21,963 bases of DNA from a virus. The position numbers and the translations under genes were made by a program. The DNA is taken from positions 1 to 21,963 of the IMG/VR virus record IMGVR_UViG_3300009413_000100. One strand, given 5' to 3'. Position 1 is the first letter of the stretch. The number at the start of each line of letters is the position of its first letter. Below, piece after piece: positions 1 to 7,224 of the stretch. A model generated the notes under the pieces. It made no database searches. It was not told where the DNA came from and saw only the letters and a program-made list of their open reading frames with translations.

Positions 1-2
1 CC

Positions 3-626
3 TTATTAGCAGGATGGGGGCCTGCAGGCCCGTACGGGCCTGCTTTTGGAGCAGTAGCGCCAGCAGTAGCGCCAGCAGTAGCGCCAGCAGTAGCGCCAGC
101 AGTAGGTGGTTTGAAAGCTGGTCTGGCAAATATAGGACGTGGAATAGGGGCTTTGACAAGTAGGGCAGTTGAAGCTGTAGCAGAAAATCCTATAGCAGCA
201 ATAAGTTCAGGTTTAAAGAGTCTTGTAGTTCCAAGCACTACGGGTGTGTATAGTGGTTTGGGACCGATAGCCAACAAACTTGCTACAGTTGCCAATGTTT
301 TAGGCTCTCCTGGCGGACAATTTTTAACCAGTGTAGGCACAAGTCTGGCTACTCCTTTGCCTAAATATGAAGGTATTATTCTTGGCGAAGATGCACCGCC
401 TATTATTCCTCCAGCGCCTACCTCTGAAGGAATTGCCTCCTTGGCGACCCAGGCACCTGAATATGTTGATCCGACCCCTTATTTAGGTCGTGCGCCCTTG
501 AGTCCGGCGTTTATGAACCAATTTGAAAGAGCTGCGTTAGGCTTTAATCCACCAGGGTTTGGCGTGGGGACACTTAATCCGTCTTATATGAACCAGTTTG
601 AAAGAAATCAATTGGGGCCAACCTAA
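3..626 (+). CDS. Virion-region protein with AVAP repeats, 5' end missing
   Basis: The reading frame is open to the left edge, so the N-terminus lies outside the window; 207 residues are visible. It begins with a Gly/Pro/Ala-rich stretch (WGPAGPYGPAFG), then four AVAP units from 12-base DNA repeats, then a small-residue-rich region. It ends with two copies of a motif around MNQFER (SPAFMNQFERAALG and NPSYMNQFERNQLG). A TTG at 111 could be read as a start, but the frame and its protein-like repeats continue upstream and the only SD-like bases there sit too close to it. The stop overlaps the next ATG by one base (TAATG), which suggests translational coupling. Position ahead of a gp10-like gene suggests a tail or head-tail protein; I do not recognise the family. 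No catalytic motif is seen. Confidence 0.7.
   Translation, partial: LLAGWGPAGPYGPAFGAVAPAVAPAVAPAVAPAVGGLKAGLANIGRGIGALTSRAVEAVAENPIAAISSGLKSLVVPSTTGVYSGLGPIANKLATVANVLGSPGGQFLTSVGTSLATPLPKYEGIILGEDAPPIIPPAPTSEGIASLATQAPEYVDPTPYLGRAPLSPAFMNQFERAALGFNPPGFGVGTLNPSYMNQFERNQLGPT
24..47 (+). other. Perfect 20-base palindrome followed by T4
   Basis: Positions 24-43 are a perfect palindrome with 8-base GC-rich arms (GCAGGCCC and GGGCCTGC) around GTAC, followed by TTTT at 44-47. A second palindrome, GGCCTGCAGGCC, overlaps it at 19-30. The shape resembles an intrinsic terminator, but it lies inside an open reading frame and the T tract is only four bases, so a terminator role is uncertain. Confidence 0.4.
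51..105 (+). repeat. 12-base tandem repeat, four full units plus a part
   Basis: The unit GCAGTAGCGCCA occurs at 51-62, 63-74, 75-86 and 87-98 without mismatch, then a partial unit at 99-105. The period is a multiple of three and encodes AVAP in the frame of the surrounding gene, so changes in copy number would keep the frame. Confidence 0.95.
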
Positions 627-2905
627 TGCCTTTAGCTAAAGTTGTATTCAGACCGGGCATTAATAAAGAGACGACTTCTTACGGAAGCGAACAGGGTTGG
701 TTCGACTCGAGCCTTATTCGTTTCCGTAAAGGCCGTCCGGAAAAAATGGGAGGCTGGCAGAAGCTCAGTTCCAATACTATCCAGGGAACTCCTCGTTCCA
801 TGCATGTATGGGCCGCATTGGATGGCACCAAGTACATGGGCATGGGAACTGAGTCGAAAATGTATGTCGAGGAGGGCGGCGACTATAATGACATCACGCC
901 TATTCGTAGCACTGTCACACTGTCCTCCAACCCTTTCAAAACAGGCAGTGCCAGCAGCGGCACTGTCACCGTGACGCATATTGATCACGGTGCCAATACC
1001 GGCGATTTTGTAACGTATACCGGCGCTACGACTACTGATGGCATTACAGCAGCCCAGTTAAACCTGGAATTTGAAATAACGGTGGTCAATAGCAACAGTT
1101 ACACCATTTCCACTGCCGGCAGTGCTTCTTCTGGTTCCACTGCCGGGGGTGGTACGCCCACGGCGGCTTATCAAATCAACGCGGGTCTTACCACCACGGT
1201 TGCTGGTCCAGGATGGGGGGCAGGTTTTTGGGGTGGTATTACCTCTGGTTATTCGCAAACCACGCTGAATGGCGCCATTACCGATTCCGAGACATCATCC
1301 ATTATTTTAACCAGTGCCGCATCTTTTGAGACAGCCGCCACTACGCTTTCCGGTGCGCTTACGGTTGCCAGCACCATTGTTACTTTGGCTGATTCTACTG
1401 GAATGCCTTCCAAGGGAACTATTTTAGTAGATAGTGAAAAGATTATTTACGGCACGAATGCAGGCAATGTACTGGGGGACATTACCCGAGCAGCGGATGG
1501 CACCACGGCAGCAGCGCATAGCGACGGCGCTACAGCCACTTTTGTGGGCCTTATATTGATTAACAATGAGCTTATTCAGTATACCGGCAAGTCTTCCAAC
1601 ACCCTTAATGCAGGCATTGTACGAGAAGTCCGTGGCACCACGGCAGCAGCACATAGCGACGGCGATGTCGTAAAAGAAGCCAATGATTTCGTGGGATGGG
1701 GACAGGTGGCTTCGACATCTGCATCAAGCGGACAGCAACTTCGCCTGTGGACCCAGGACAACTGGGGCGAAGATTTGGCCTTCAGTGTGTTTGATGGCGC
1801 TCCTTATTACTGGGACAAAACATTGGGCATACTTAACAGAGCCACTACGTTCGCCTCCCAGACAGGCGCTTCAGCTGCCCCTACCATTACTCGTCAAATC
1901 ATGGTTTCCGGCGCAGATCGCCATATTATCTGTTTTGGCTGTAATCCCAGAGGAGAAACTGCCCAGGATCTCCTGCAGGTTCGATGGTCAGACCAGGAAA
2001 GCCCTTTTGATTGGACGCCTACGGCAACCAATACAGCAGGCTCGCAGCGCATTTCTTCCGGCTCTGAAATCATTCGAGCACAGAAAACACGCCAGGAAAT
2101 CCTGATATGGACCGATATTAACTTACACACAATGCGGTTCGTAGGACCCCCTCTGACTTTTGGATTTTCCCTTTTAGGTAGCGGTGTATCACTTATTTCC
2201 CCTAACGCACTAACGGCCATCGGAGACCGGGTGTTTTGGATGTCGCGGGAAAATTTCCATGCTTATTCCGGACGTATAGAAACGATTCCATGCACCGTTT
2301 TGCGTTATGTTTTTGACGATATGAATATCTATCAAGGCCGAAAGTTTTTCGTTGCATCAAACAAAATGTTTGACGAGGTGATCTGGTTCTATGTATCGTC
2401 AGATGCCACCGAAATTGACCGTTACGCCAAGTTTAATTACGTGGAAGGCACCTGGGATATTGGCACCTTGTCGAGAACAGCATGGACAGATTTTGGTGTT
2501 CACGATTTCCCACGAGGTGCGGGATCTGCAGATAGTACGCAATACGTGTATCTGCATGAAAACGGGTCTAATGCTGATGACTCTGCCATGACCTCCTATA
2601 TCGAGTCTGCGGATTTTGACTTAGATCCGGACGGCGATAAATTCATGTTTATCAGTCGTCTGATTCCGGACATTGATATCACCTCTCCACCCAATAACCC
2701 TGTAAATTACATCTTAAAAACAAGGAATTATCCTGGTGAGTCCTTGTCCACCAACTCTACTAATGAAGTTGTGGGCACTACTACGCAGTCTTTTCTACGT
2801 GCTCGAGCCAGACAAGCCGTTATCCGCATTGAAAGTTCTTCCACCAATATTGCATGGACATTGGGCGATTTACGGTTGGAGATTAAACCGGATGGGAGGC
2901 GCTAA
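626..2905 (+). CDS. gp10-like tail / DNA-stabilisation protein
   Basis: This 759-residue protein resembles the P22 gp10-type packaged-DNA stabilisation or tail-hub proteins that are frequent in marine phage genomes. The N-terminal segment (FRPGINKETTSYG, then WFDSSLIRFRKGRPEKMGGW) is the usual opening of that group. The C-terminal half has repeating aromatic beta-strand blocks (SDQESPFDWTP, GDRVFWMSRENFHAYSG, YAKFNYVEGTWDIGTL) expected of a beta-propeller. Between them, about residues 85-350, lies a Ser/Thr/Gly-rich insertion with two copies of a roughly 45-residue module ending in GTTAAAHSDG. It starts at an ATG sharing one base with the preceding stop, and its stop shares one base with the next start. 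It probably acts at the portal-tail junction. The fold is inferred from sequence feel, not from a search. Confidence 0.7.
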   Translation: MPLAKVVFRPGINKETTSYGSEQGWFDSSLIRFRKGRPEKMGGWQKLSSNTIQGTPRSMHVWAALDGTKYMGMGTESKMYVEEGGDYNDITPIRSTVTLSSNPFKTGSASSGTVTVTHIDHGANTGDFVTYTGATTTDGITAAQLNLEFEITVVNSNSYTISTAGSASSGSTAGGGTPTAAYQINAGLTTTVAGPGWGAGFWGGITSGYSQTTLNGAITDSETSSIILTSAASFETAATTLSGALTVASTIVTLADSTGMPSKGTILVDSEKIIYGTNAGNVLGDITRAADGTTAAAHSDGATATFVGLILINNELIQYTGKSSNTLNAGIVREVRGTTAAAHSDGDVVKEANDFVGWGQVASTSASSGQQLRLWTQDNWGEDLAFSVFDGAPYYWDKTLGILNRATTFASQTGASAAPTITRQIMVSGADRHIICFGCNPRGETAQDLLQVRWSDQESPFDWTPTATNTAGSQRISSGSEIIRAQKTRQEILIWTDINLHTMRFVGPPLTFGFSLLGSGVSLISPNALTAIGDRVFWMSRENFHAYSGRIETIPCTVLRYVFDDMNIYQGRKFFVASNKMFDEVIWFYVSSDATEIDRYAKFNYVEGTWDIGTLSRTAWTDFGVHDFPRGAGSADSTQYVYLHENGSNADDSAMTSYIESADFDLDPDGDKFMFISRLIPDIDITSPPNNPVNYILKTRNYPGESLSTNSTNEVVGTTTQSFLRARARQAVIRIESSSTNIAWTLGDLRLEIKPDGRR
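1499..1664 (+). repeat. 31-base direct repeat inside the gp10-like gene
   Basis: Positions 1499-1529 and 1634-1664 match at 30 of 31 bases and both encode GTTAAAHSDG. They are 135 bases apart, exactly 45 codons, and mark a duplicated protein module rather than a separate element. Confidence 0.9.
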
Positions 2906-3105
2906 TGGCTAAACTACTGGATCATAGTCTTCCGGACGTTGCGGGAGTAGATGTGAACACTATTAGCCCTATTACCGGACAACCGCAATTTATTGAAGCG
3001 ATACAACGTGCTATAAAGGATATTGAAATGGCTATGATGAAAATTGACTTTCCGGCTCAAGTAGAAGGAAAAGACGAATCCAGAGCTTTGACCTGGTTTA
3101 TTTGA
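2905..3105 (+). CDS. Small 66-residue virion-region protein
   Basis: An unrecognised short protein. Its ATG overlaps the upstream stop by one base and is preceded by a good ribosome binding site (GGGAGG, about six bases away), so it is very likely translated. Residues around 18-30 (NTISPITGQPQF) resemble NSLNPVTGQPEF in the 516-residue protein encoded at 4619-6169. The middle (about residues 33-50) looks like an amphipathic helix. It is acidic-to-neutral with no membrane segment or catalytic motif. Its place between a tail-type gene and a repeat-rich gene suggests a small structural or assembly protein, but that is inference. Confidence 0.65.
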   Translation: MAKLLDHSLPDVAGVDVNTISPITGQPQFIEAIQRAIKDIEMAMMKIDFPAQVEGKDESRALTWFI

Positions 3106-3128
3106 CACTACACTAGAGGACATTAAAA

Positions 3129-4256
3129 ATGGCATATCAACCTAGCTCATTACCTCTTACTCTGTTTGAACGGTTTGGTGGATTACAGGGCCTTCACCAA
3201 GCCGGATATATCGACCCGCGAGATGCAATCATCCGAGGGGCGAAGCCCCACCTAATGCCGCTAGTGCCACCAGGCGCTGGACGTACGCTCCGCCCAATGC
3301 CGCCAGCGACAGTACCGGATTTCCCCACTATTTCTATGCGAGATGCAATCATCCGAGGGGCGAAGCCCCACCTAATGCCGCTAGTGCCACCAGGCGCTGG
3401 ACGTACGCTCCGCCCAATGCCGCCAACGACAGTACCGGGCCCAATGCCGCCAACGACAGTACCGGATTTCCCCACTCCTCTTGGGCAGCCAAAGCGAAGA
3501 GGAGCTTTCACCGCAATGACCGGCCCCACACTTGAAACGCCAGTAGCGGCAGACGATGTTCCGGCGCCAGTACCGGATTTCCCCACTCCTCTTGGGCAGC
3601 CAAAGCGAAGAGGAGCTTTTGAAACGCCAGTAGCGCCAGTACCGGATTTCCCCACTATTTGGATGCCGCCCAACCACCCATTAGTACCGGATCTCCCCAC
3701 TACTTTACCAACCGGGACTGGGATCCTTCCCCATCGTCGAACGGATTTATTCGGACAGGGAATACCACAAGAACCACCGGGAATACCATCGGGTGGTCAT
3801 GCACCGGGAATGGCCGACCAGATCATGTCACTACAACCCTCTGACCCTGGACTCCACTTACTAGGACTCGGCGCACGTCCACTGGGTTTACCCAAACAGG
3901 TACCGAGTTTACCACCGGGATTATTCGTACAGGGCCTACCACCAGGACCACCAGGAATATCACCGGGTTTACCACCCTCACCTTCACCTTTACAACCCGC
4001 CACAGGACTCGGCATACCAGGTCTGTCGGCCATAGGAACTCCGGGGGGACTCTCACCTTTAGGAACAGGTCTACAACCCGCCATAGGAACTCCGGGCGCT
4101 CCAATGCCGTTGCCCCAACAGCAGGCAGCACCCTCCGCCTTACCTTTTCCCAATCAATTTACAGGTCTGGGTCAGGGCAACATACCGCCTGGTGGGATAG
4201 GGACCTTTGGAAACGCTTTTAGAGACACCCTTCAATGGCCTTTTGGACCTATGTAA
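3129..4256 (+). CDS. Proline-rich repeat protein of the virion gene block
   Basis: A 375-residue protein of very low complexity, rich in Pro, Gly and Leu. The N-terminal half is built from near-identical DNA repeats: two 40-residue blocks beginning RDAIIRGAKPHLMPLVPPG, several VPDFPT or VPDLPT motifs, and two copies of PDFPTPLGQPKRRGAF. The C-terminal half has collagen-like runs such as LPPGPPG and ends in a less repetitive tail (GTFGNAFRDTLQWPFGPM). All repeat lengths keep the frame. An AGAGGA site at 3115-3120 precedes the ATG. I do not recognise the family. Context suggests a virion-associated extended linker, fibre or decoration-type protein; an unstructured scaffold is another possibility. 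The open frame on the opposite strand here is a by-product of the repeats. Confidence 0.65.
   Translation: MAYQPSSLPLTLFERFGGLQGLHQAGYIDPRDAIIRGAKPHLMPLVPPGAGRTLRPMPPATVPDFPTISMRDAIIRGAKPHLMPLVPPGAGRTLRPMPPTTVPGPMPPTTVPDFPTPLGQPKRRGAFTAMTGPTLETPVAADDVPAPVPDFPTPLGQPKRRGAFETPVAPVPDFPTIWMPPNHPLVPDLPTTLPTGTGILPHRRTDLFGQGIPQEPPGIPSGGHAPGMADQIMSLQPSDPGLHLLGLGARPLGLPKQVPSLPPGLFVQGLPPGPPGISPGLPPSPSPLQPATGLGIPGLSAIGTPGGLSPLGTGLQPAIGTPGAPMPLPQQQAAPSALPFPNQFTGLGQGNIPPGGIGTFGNAFRDTLQWPFGPM
3218..3438 (+). repeat. 101-base direct repeat with 120-base period
   Basis: Positions 3218-3318 and 3338-3438 match except for one base (G at 3306, A at 3426). The period of 120 bases equals 40 codons. A third partial copy of the end of the unit (about 3439-3465) follows directly, giving PMPPTTVP again. 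Confidence 0.95.
3457..3619 (+). repeat. 52-base direct repeat with 111-base period
   Basis: Positions 3457-3508 and 3568-3619 are identical and encode VPDFPTPLGQPKRRGAF. The spacing of 111 bases equals 37 codons. A shorter core (ACCGGATTTCCCCACT) recurs near 3640, and a variant near 3686. Confidence 0.93.
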
Positions 4257-4268
4257 AACATTGCATTA

Positions 4269-4592
4269 GTGGCAACCTTCTACAAAAACGCAAAAGTAGA
4301 CCTGACATCGACGGCGGTTACGACGTTATATACCGCCCCGGAGGCCAAAACCGCCGTGTTCAGGTCGATCTTGGTTGCTGATGACAGTGGTAGTACGTCC
4401 ACGATTACGCTCACCCTTACGGATTCGGCAGCTGCCGTGTTTGTCCTGTATAACGTCAAGGCGACCGTGGCCAACGGAACAGTCGAATTACTTACTCAAC
4501 CTCTGGTGGTGCAGGAATCAGAGGTTTTGAAAGTAACGGCTGCAAATGCCAATCGATTACATGTCGTTGGCAGTTACATAGAGATTTCTTGA
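4269..4592 (+). CDS. Small beta-rich virion-type protein
   Basis: A 107-residue protein starting at GTG, 12 bases after the preceding stop, with no clear Shine-Dalgarno site. The opening MATFYKNAKVDLT and the alternating hydrophobic/Thr pattern (ITLTLTDSAAAVFVLYNV) suggest a compact all-beta sandwich. Similar short proteins with a FYKNAKVDLT-like start are common in marine phage genomes next to structural genes, as far as I recall, without a firm function. A head decoration or tail accessory protein is plausible. The GTG start gives the full motif and there is no earlier in-frame alternative, so it is accepted. Confidence 0.65.
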   Translation: MATFYKNAKVDLTSTAVTTLYTAPEAKTAVFRSILVADDSGSTSTITLTLTDSAAAVFVLYNVKATVANGTVELLTQPLVVQESEVLKVTAANANRLHVVGSYIEIS

Positions 4593-4598
4593 TATACT
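4590..4598 (+). promoter_or_regulatory. Possible extended -10 promoter before the 516-residue gene
   Basis: TG-A-TATACT at 4590-4598 fits an extended -10 element. A TTGGCA lies about 20 bases further upstream of the hexamer, a long spacing for a -35. Transcription would start near 4605, just before the AGGGG ribosome binding site and the ATG at 4619. This could give the ejection-type genes their own transcript. Sequence match only. Confidence 0.3.
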
Positions 4599-4618
4599 AG
4601 AATTACAGGGGTGTTTTA

Positions 4619-6169
4619 ATGCAAACCACCAATCATCATAGCCCCCAAGCGATGGCGCATGGCCTGGCGAGTTTAGGTCGTTATGGCGACACGTACATGG
4701 TACATGCCGCTGAAGGCGAGACCGTGATCCCGGCTGAAATACTACTTGCCAATCCAAGATTGAAGGCCGATCTGTTTCGTCAGATGCAGATGATGGGAAT
4801 TAAGAACCCTGGCCGTTATGTAGTGGGCAATACCCTTAATTCCCTTAATCCTGTTACAGGTCAACCTGAGTTTTTCTGGAAAAAGCTGAGAAAGTTTGCA
4901 CCAATATTGGGAGCGGCAATAGGCCAATCAATTCTTGGTCCATTGGGAGCACCAGCTCTCGCTGCTGGAACGGCAGCACTTGTAGGTGAAGACCCAGCAG
5001 CATTCGGAATAGGAACACTTGCAACTCAAGCACTTGGACGAGGAATTAGTAGCGCCTACGGCGCAGAATCAGGCTTCGGCAACCGATTAGCGGGCTTCGG
5101 CAGTGGAGTAGCAAAAGGATTTACTGATCCTTTTAGAGCACTTGGCAACCTATTTACGGTTGGCCCTCAGAACCCAATTGCACAAGGTGCTTTGGGTCCA
5201 ACTCTTATGAAAGAATCTGCAGCGCGATTTCGTGAACTTTATCCCGATCAACAGGCTTTTAGTCCTTATCGAACAGGAAAAGATATTAAGGAACAAGCGA
5301 TTGCCTTTGCACAACGACCTCCGGCGCCCGGTGTTGCTGATGAACTCTCAAAAAGACAGCAATTAATGGAAACCAAAAGGCAGCTGATGACTAACAGTCA
5401 ACAGGTTGGATCGGATCAAGTTAGAACTCCTTATGGCACTCTAACAAATGATAAATATAGAGAAGCAGTCGCCGAAATAAATAGGCTAATTGATGTTTCA
5501 TCGCAAACAGGAATTCCTTCTGGAGGGGCCGTATCCCCCGAACGCTTTGCTGAGCTAGTACAAAGTGGTGATCTTCTACCTAACGATACGATGGACGTAA
5601 TAATTGATGGCCAGATAGTTCAACGAACAGTTGGGGAATCCCCATCAACTTTCATGGAAAGTCTTAAAAGTCCTCAAACCTTGGGTAATCTTGCGGCTTT
5701 CACTATTCCAGCCGGCCTTGCTTATTTTGCAGCCAAGGGTGATGAAGACGAAGACTTAACTCCGGAAGAAGTAGCCGCGCAGCAACGTGCGGCAGATCCA
5801 CAACGCGTGGCCTATCGGGAAAGTGGTACTGCTGATCCAGAACAAAGAGACAGATTACGTGCAGAAGCTGGAATTAGACCAGCTTATGCTTATCAAGGGG
5901 AAGAAGGCATACGTCGTCTTGCACGTAGTATGGGAATTTCTATGGATGCCGCACGACGTTATGTTGGTGGTTATGGCTCACAGTATCTGGCTGGTGGTGG
6001 TGAAATCATGGGTCCAGGAACAGGAACCTCGGACAGTATTCCTGCCAGACTTTCTGATGGAGAATTTGTCATGACCGCCGATGCTGTACGAGGCGCCGGC
6101 AACGGTAATAGAGATATGGGTGCTGCAAGAATGTATGACCTGATGTCCAGATTTGAAGGTTTAAGTTAG
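4619..6169 (+). CDS. Putative internal virion protein with LSDGEFVM motif
   Basis: A 516-residue protein. Residues 27-42 (MVHAAEGETVIPAEIL) and 65-86 (around NSLNPVTGQPEFF) form a conserved-looking N-terminus. A Gly/Ala-rich hydrophobic region follows at about 93-140, possibly membrane active. The C-terminal 60 residues carry GPGTGTSDSIPARLSDGEFV followed by a DAVRGAG segment, a motif I know from many marine phage proteins of undefined function located among ejection-type genes. A short hydrophobic stretch near residue 360 is followed by an acidic patch (DEDEDL). Translation starts at ATG after AGGGGTG. It probably belongs to the particle and may be delivered with DNA; this rests on context and remembered resemblance. 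Confidence 0.65.
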   Translation: MQTTNHHSPQAMAHGLASLGRYGDTYMVHAAEGETVIPAEILLANPRLKADLFRQMQMMGIKNPGRYVVGNTLNSLNPVTGQPEFFWKKLRKFAPILGAAIGQSILGPLGAPALAAGTAALVGEDPAAFGIGTLATQALGRGISSAYGAESGFGNRLAGFGSGVAKGFTDPFRALGNLFTVGPQNPIAQGALGPTLMKESAARFRELYPDQQAFSPYRTGKDIKEQAIAFAQRPPAPGVADELSKRQQLMETKRQLMTNSQQVGSDQVRTPYGTLTNDKYREAVAEINRLIDVSSQTGIPSGGAVSPERFAELVQSGDLLPNDTMDVIIDGQIVQRTVGESPSTFMESLKSPQTLGNLAAFTIPAGLAYFAAKGDEDEDLTPEEVAAQQRAADPQRVAYRESGTADPEQRDRLRAEAGIRPAYAYQGEEGIRRLARSMGISMDAARRYVGGYGSQYLAGGGEIMGPGTGTSDSIPARLSDGEFVMTADAVRGAGNGNRDMGAARMYDLMSRFEGLS

Positions 6170-6180
6170 GGGAATTTAGT

Positions 6181-7215
6181 ATGCCGACAGAACAAGAAAT
6201 CCAGGTCCTTAGACAAGCGCCGTATCTGGAAGAGTTCCAGAGGCGCTTGTTAGATCAGGCTTTTGCTCGTGGTGAAACACCCGTAGGCATTCCTGACATA
6301 CCTGTGGCAGGGTTTCACCCCCTCCAACAGCAAGCGATTACTGCGGGAGAAGGTGTGGGGCAGTTTATGCCCTACCTTACGCAAGGCGCTGAAACAATTG
6401 GCACAGGGTTACAAACGCTGCAGGACCGTTCAGCAGGTGTCCCCGGTTTGTTTAGCAGTGCTGCTGAACAGGCGCGAGGGACAGCGGGTCTCTATACACC
6501 GACCACTGAAACGCTTCAGCCCTACATGGATCCTTATCAGCAGCTTGTTACACAGGAAGCTGTAGCCGAAATGGGTCGCCAGGGAGAACTGGCCTCGAAC
6601 CAATTAAGAGCGCAACAGGTCGGATTGGGTGCATTGGGCGGTGAGCGAGGGGCCTTGCAACTCGCAGAATTGCAGAGAAACGTCACCGAGCAGCAAAGCC
6701 GTCGCATTTTTGAGGACATGTCCCGTAATTTTAACCAGGCCCAGAATGCAGCACAGACCGCTTTTGAGAGTCAACAGCGCAGACAGCAGGGGGTGGGTCA
6801 GTTGTTAGCGGGTATCGGTCAGGCCGCAGGACAGGAAGCGGTTCGTACCGGCGCCGGCATTGGCCAGTTTGGGGGCCTTCAGGCCAATTTAGCCGGCCAG
6901 GGGTTAGGGCTGCTGGGTCAGCAGACACAGCTTCAATCCCAGTTAGGTGCATTGGGGCAGACTCAAGAACAACGACAAATGGACGCAGCGCGTCAAACCC
7001 AGATGCAACAACTTTACGAGCCGTTCCAGCGTCTGGGTTATATGGCGGATATCTTTAAACCTTCCATTGGCTCAGCAAGTTCCACCCTGGGGGTAGCGAC
7101 GGCTCCCAATCCCAGTGCAATATCACAAGCACTGGGCTTTGGAATAGCGGGACTGGGAGCCAGTAGAGCTTTGGGCAATCCTTTTGGGGCCTTATTTGGC
7201 GCCCAAACACCATAG
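6181..7215 (+). CDS. Gln-rich putative DNA-ejection protein
   Basis: A 344-residue protein rich in Gln, Ala and Gly. The signature runs from LQPYMDPYQQLVTQEAV through QVGLGALGGERGALQLAELQ to a long helical Gln-rich segment (SRRIFEDMSRNFNQAQNAAQ, then LLGQQTQLQSQLGAL), followed by LYEPFQRLGYMADI and a Gly/Ala-rich tail. This architecture is typical of a widespread family of marine phage internal virion or injection proteins, resembling P22-type ejection proteins in composition. A strong AGGGGAA site at 6168-6174 overlaps the preceding stop and fixes the start. It likely sits inside the capsid or tail channel; the family match is from memory. Confidence 0.65.
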   Translation: MPTEQEIQVLRQAPYLEEFQRRLLDQAFARGETPVGIPDIPVAGFHPLQQQAITAGEGVGQFMPYLTQGAETIGTGLQTLQDRSAGVPGLFSSAAEQARGTAGLYTPTTETLQPYMDPYQQLVTQEAVAEMGRQGELASNQLRAQQVGLGALGGERGALQLAELQRNVTEQQSRRIFEDMSRNFNQAQNAAQTAFESQQRRQQGVGQLLAGIGQAAGQEAVRTGAGIGQFGGLQANLAGQGLGLLGQQTQLQSQLGALGQTQEQRQMDAARQTQMQQLYEPFQRLGYMADIFKPSIGSASSTLGVATAPNPSAISQALGFGIAGLGASRALGNPFGALFGAQTP

Positions 7216-7224
7216 GTTGTAAAA

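Noticed and set aside
51-105. CRISPR-like array from the 12-base repeats
   Set aside because: The units are contiguous without spacers and are translated in frame.
111-626. TTG at 111 as the true start of the first gene
   Set aside because: The frame stays open to the left edge with protein-like repeats of triplet period, and the SD-like AGGTGG is only one base from the TTG.
3102-3130. Perfect TTGACA before the Pro-rich gene as a promoter
   Set aside because: The matching -10 position would fall on the start codon itself, so the gene could not be transcribed with its leader; it overlaps the upstream stop codon by chance.
3194-3700. Long open frame on the - strand opposite the Pro-rich gene
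   Set aside because: It mirrors the DNA repeats of the + strand gene, has no ribosome binding site, and its protein is repeat-derived and Gly/Ser-rich with no domain.
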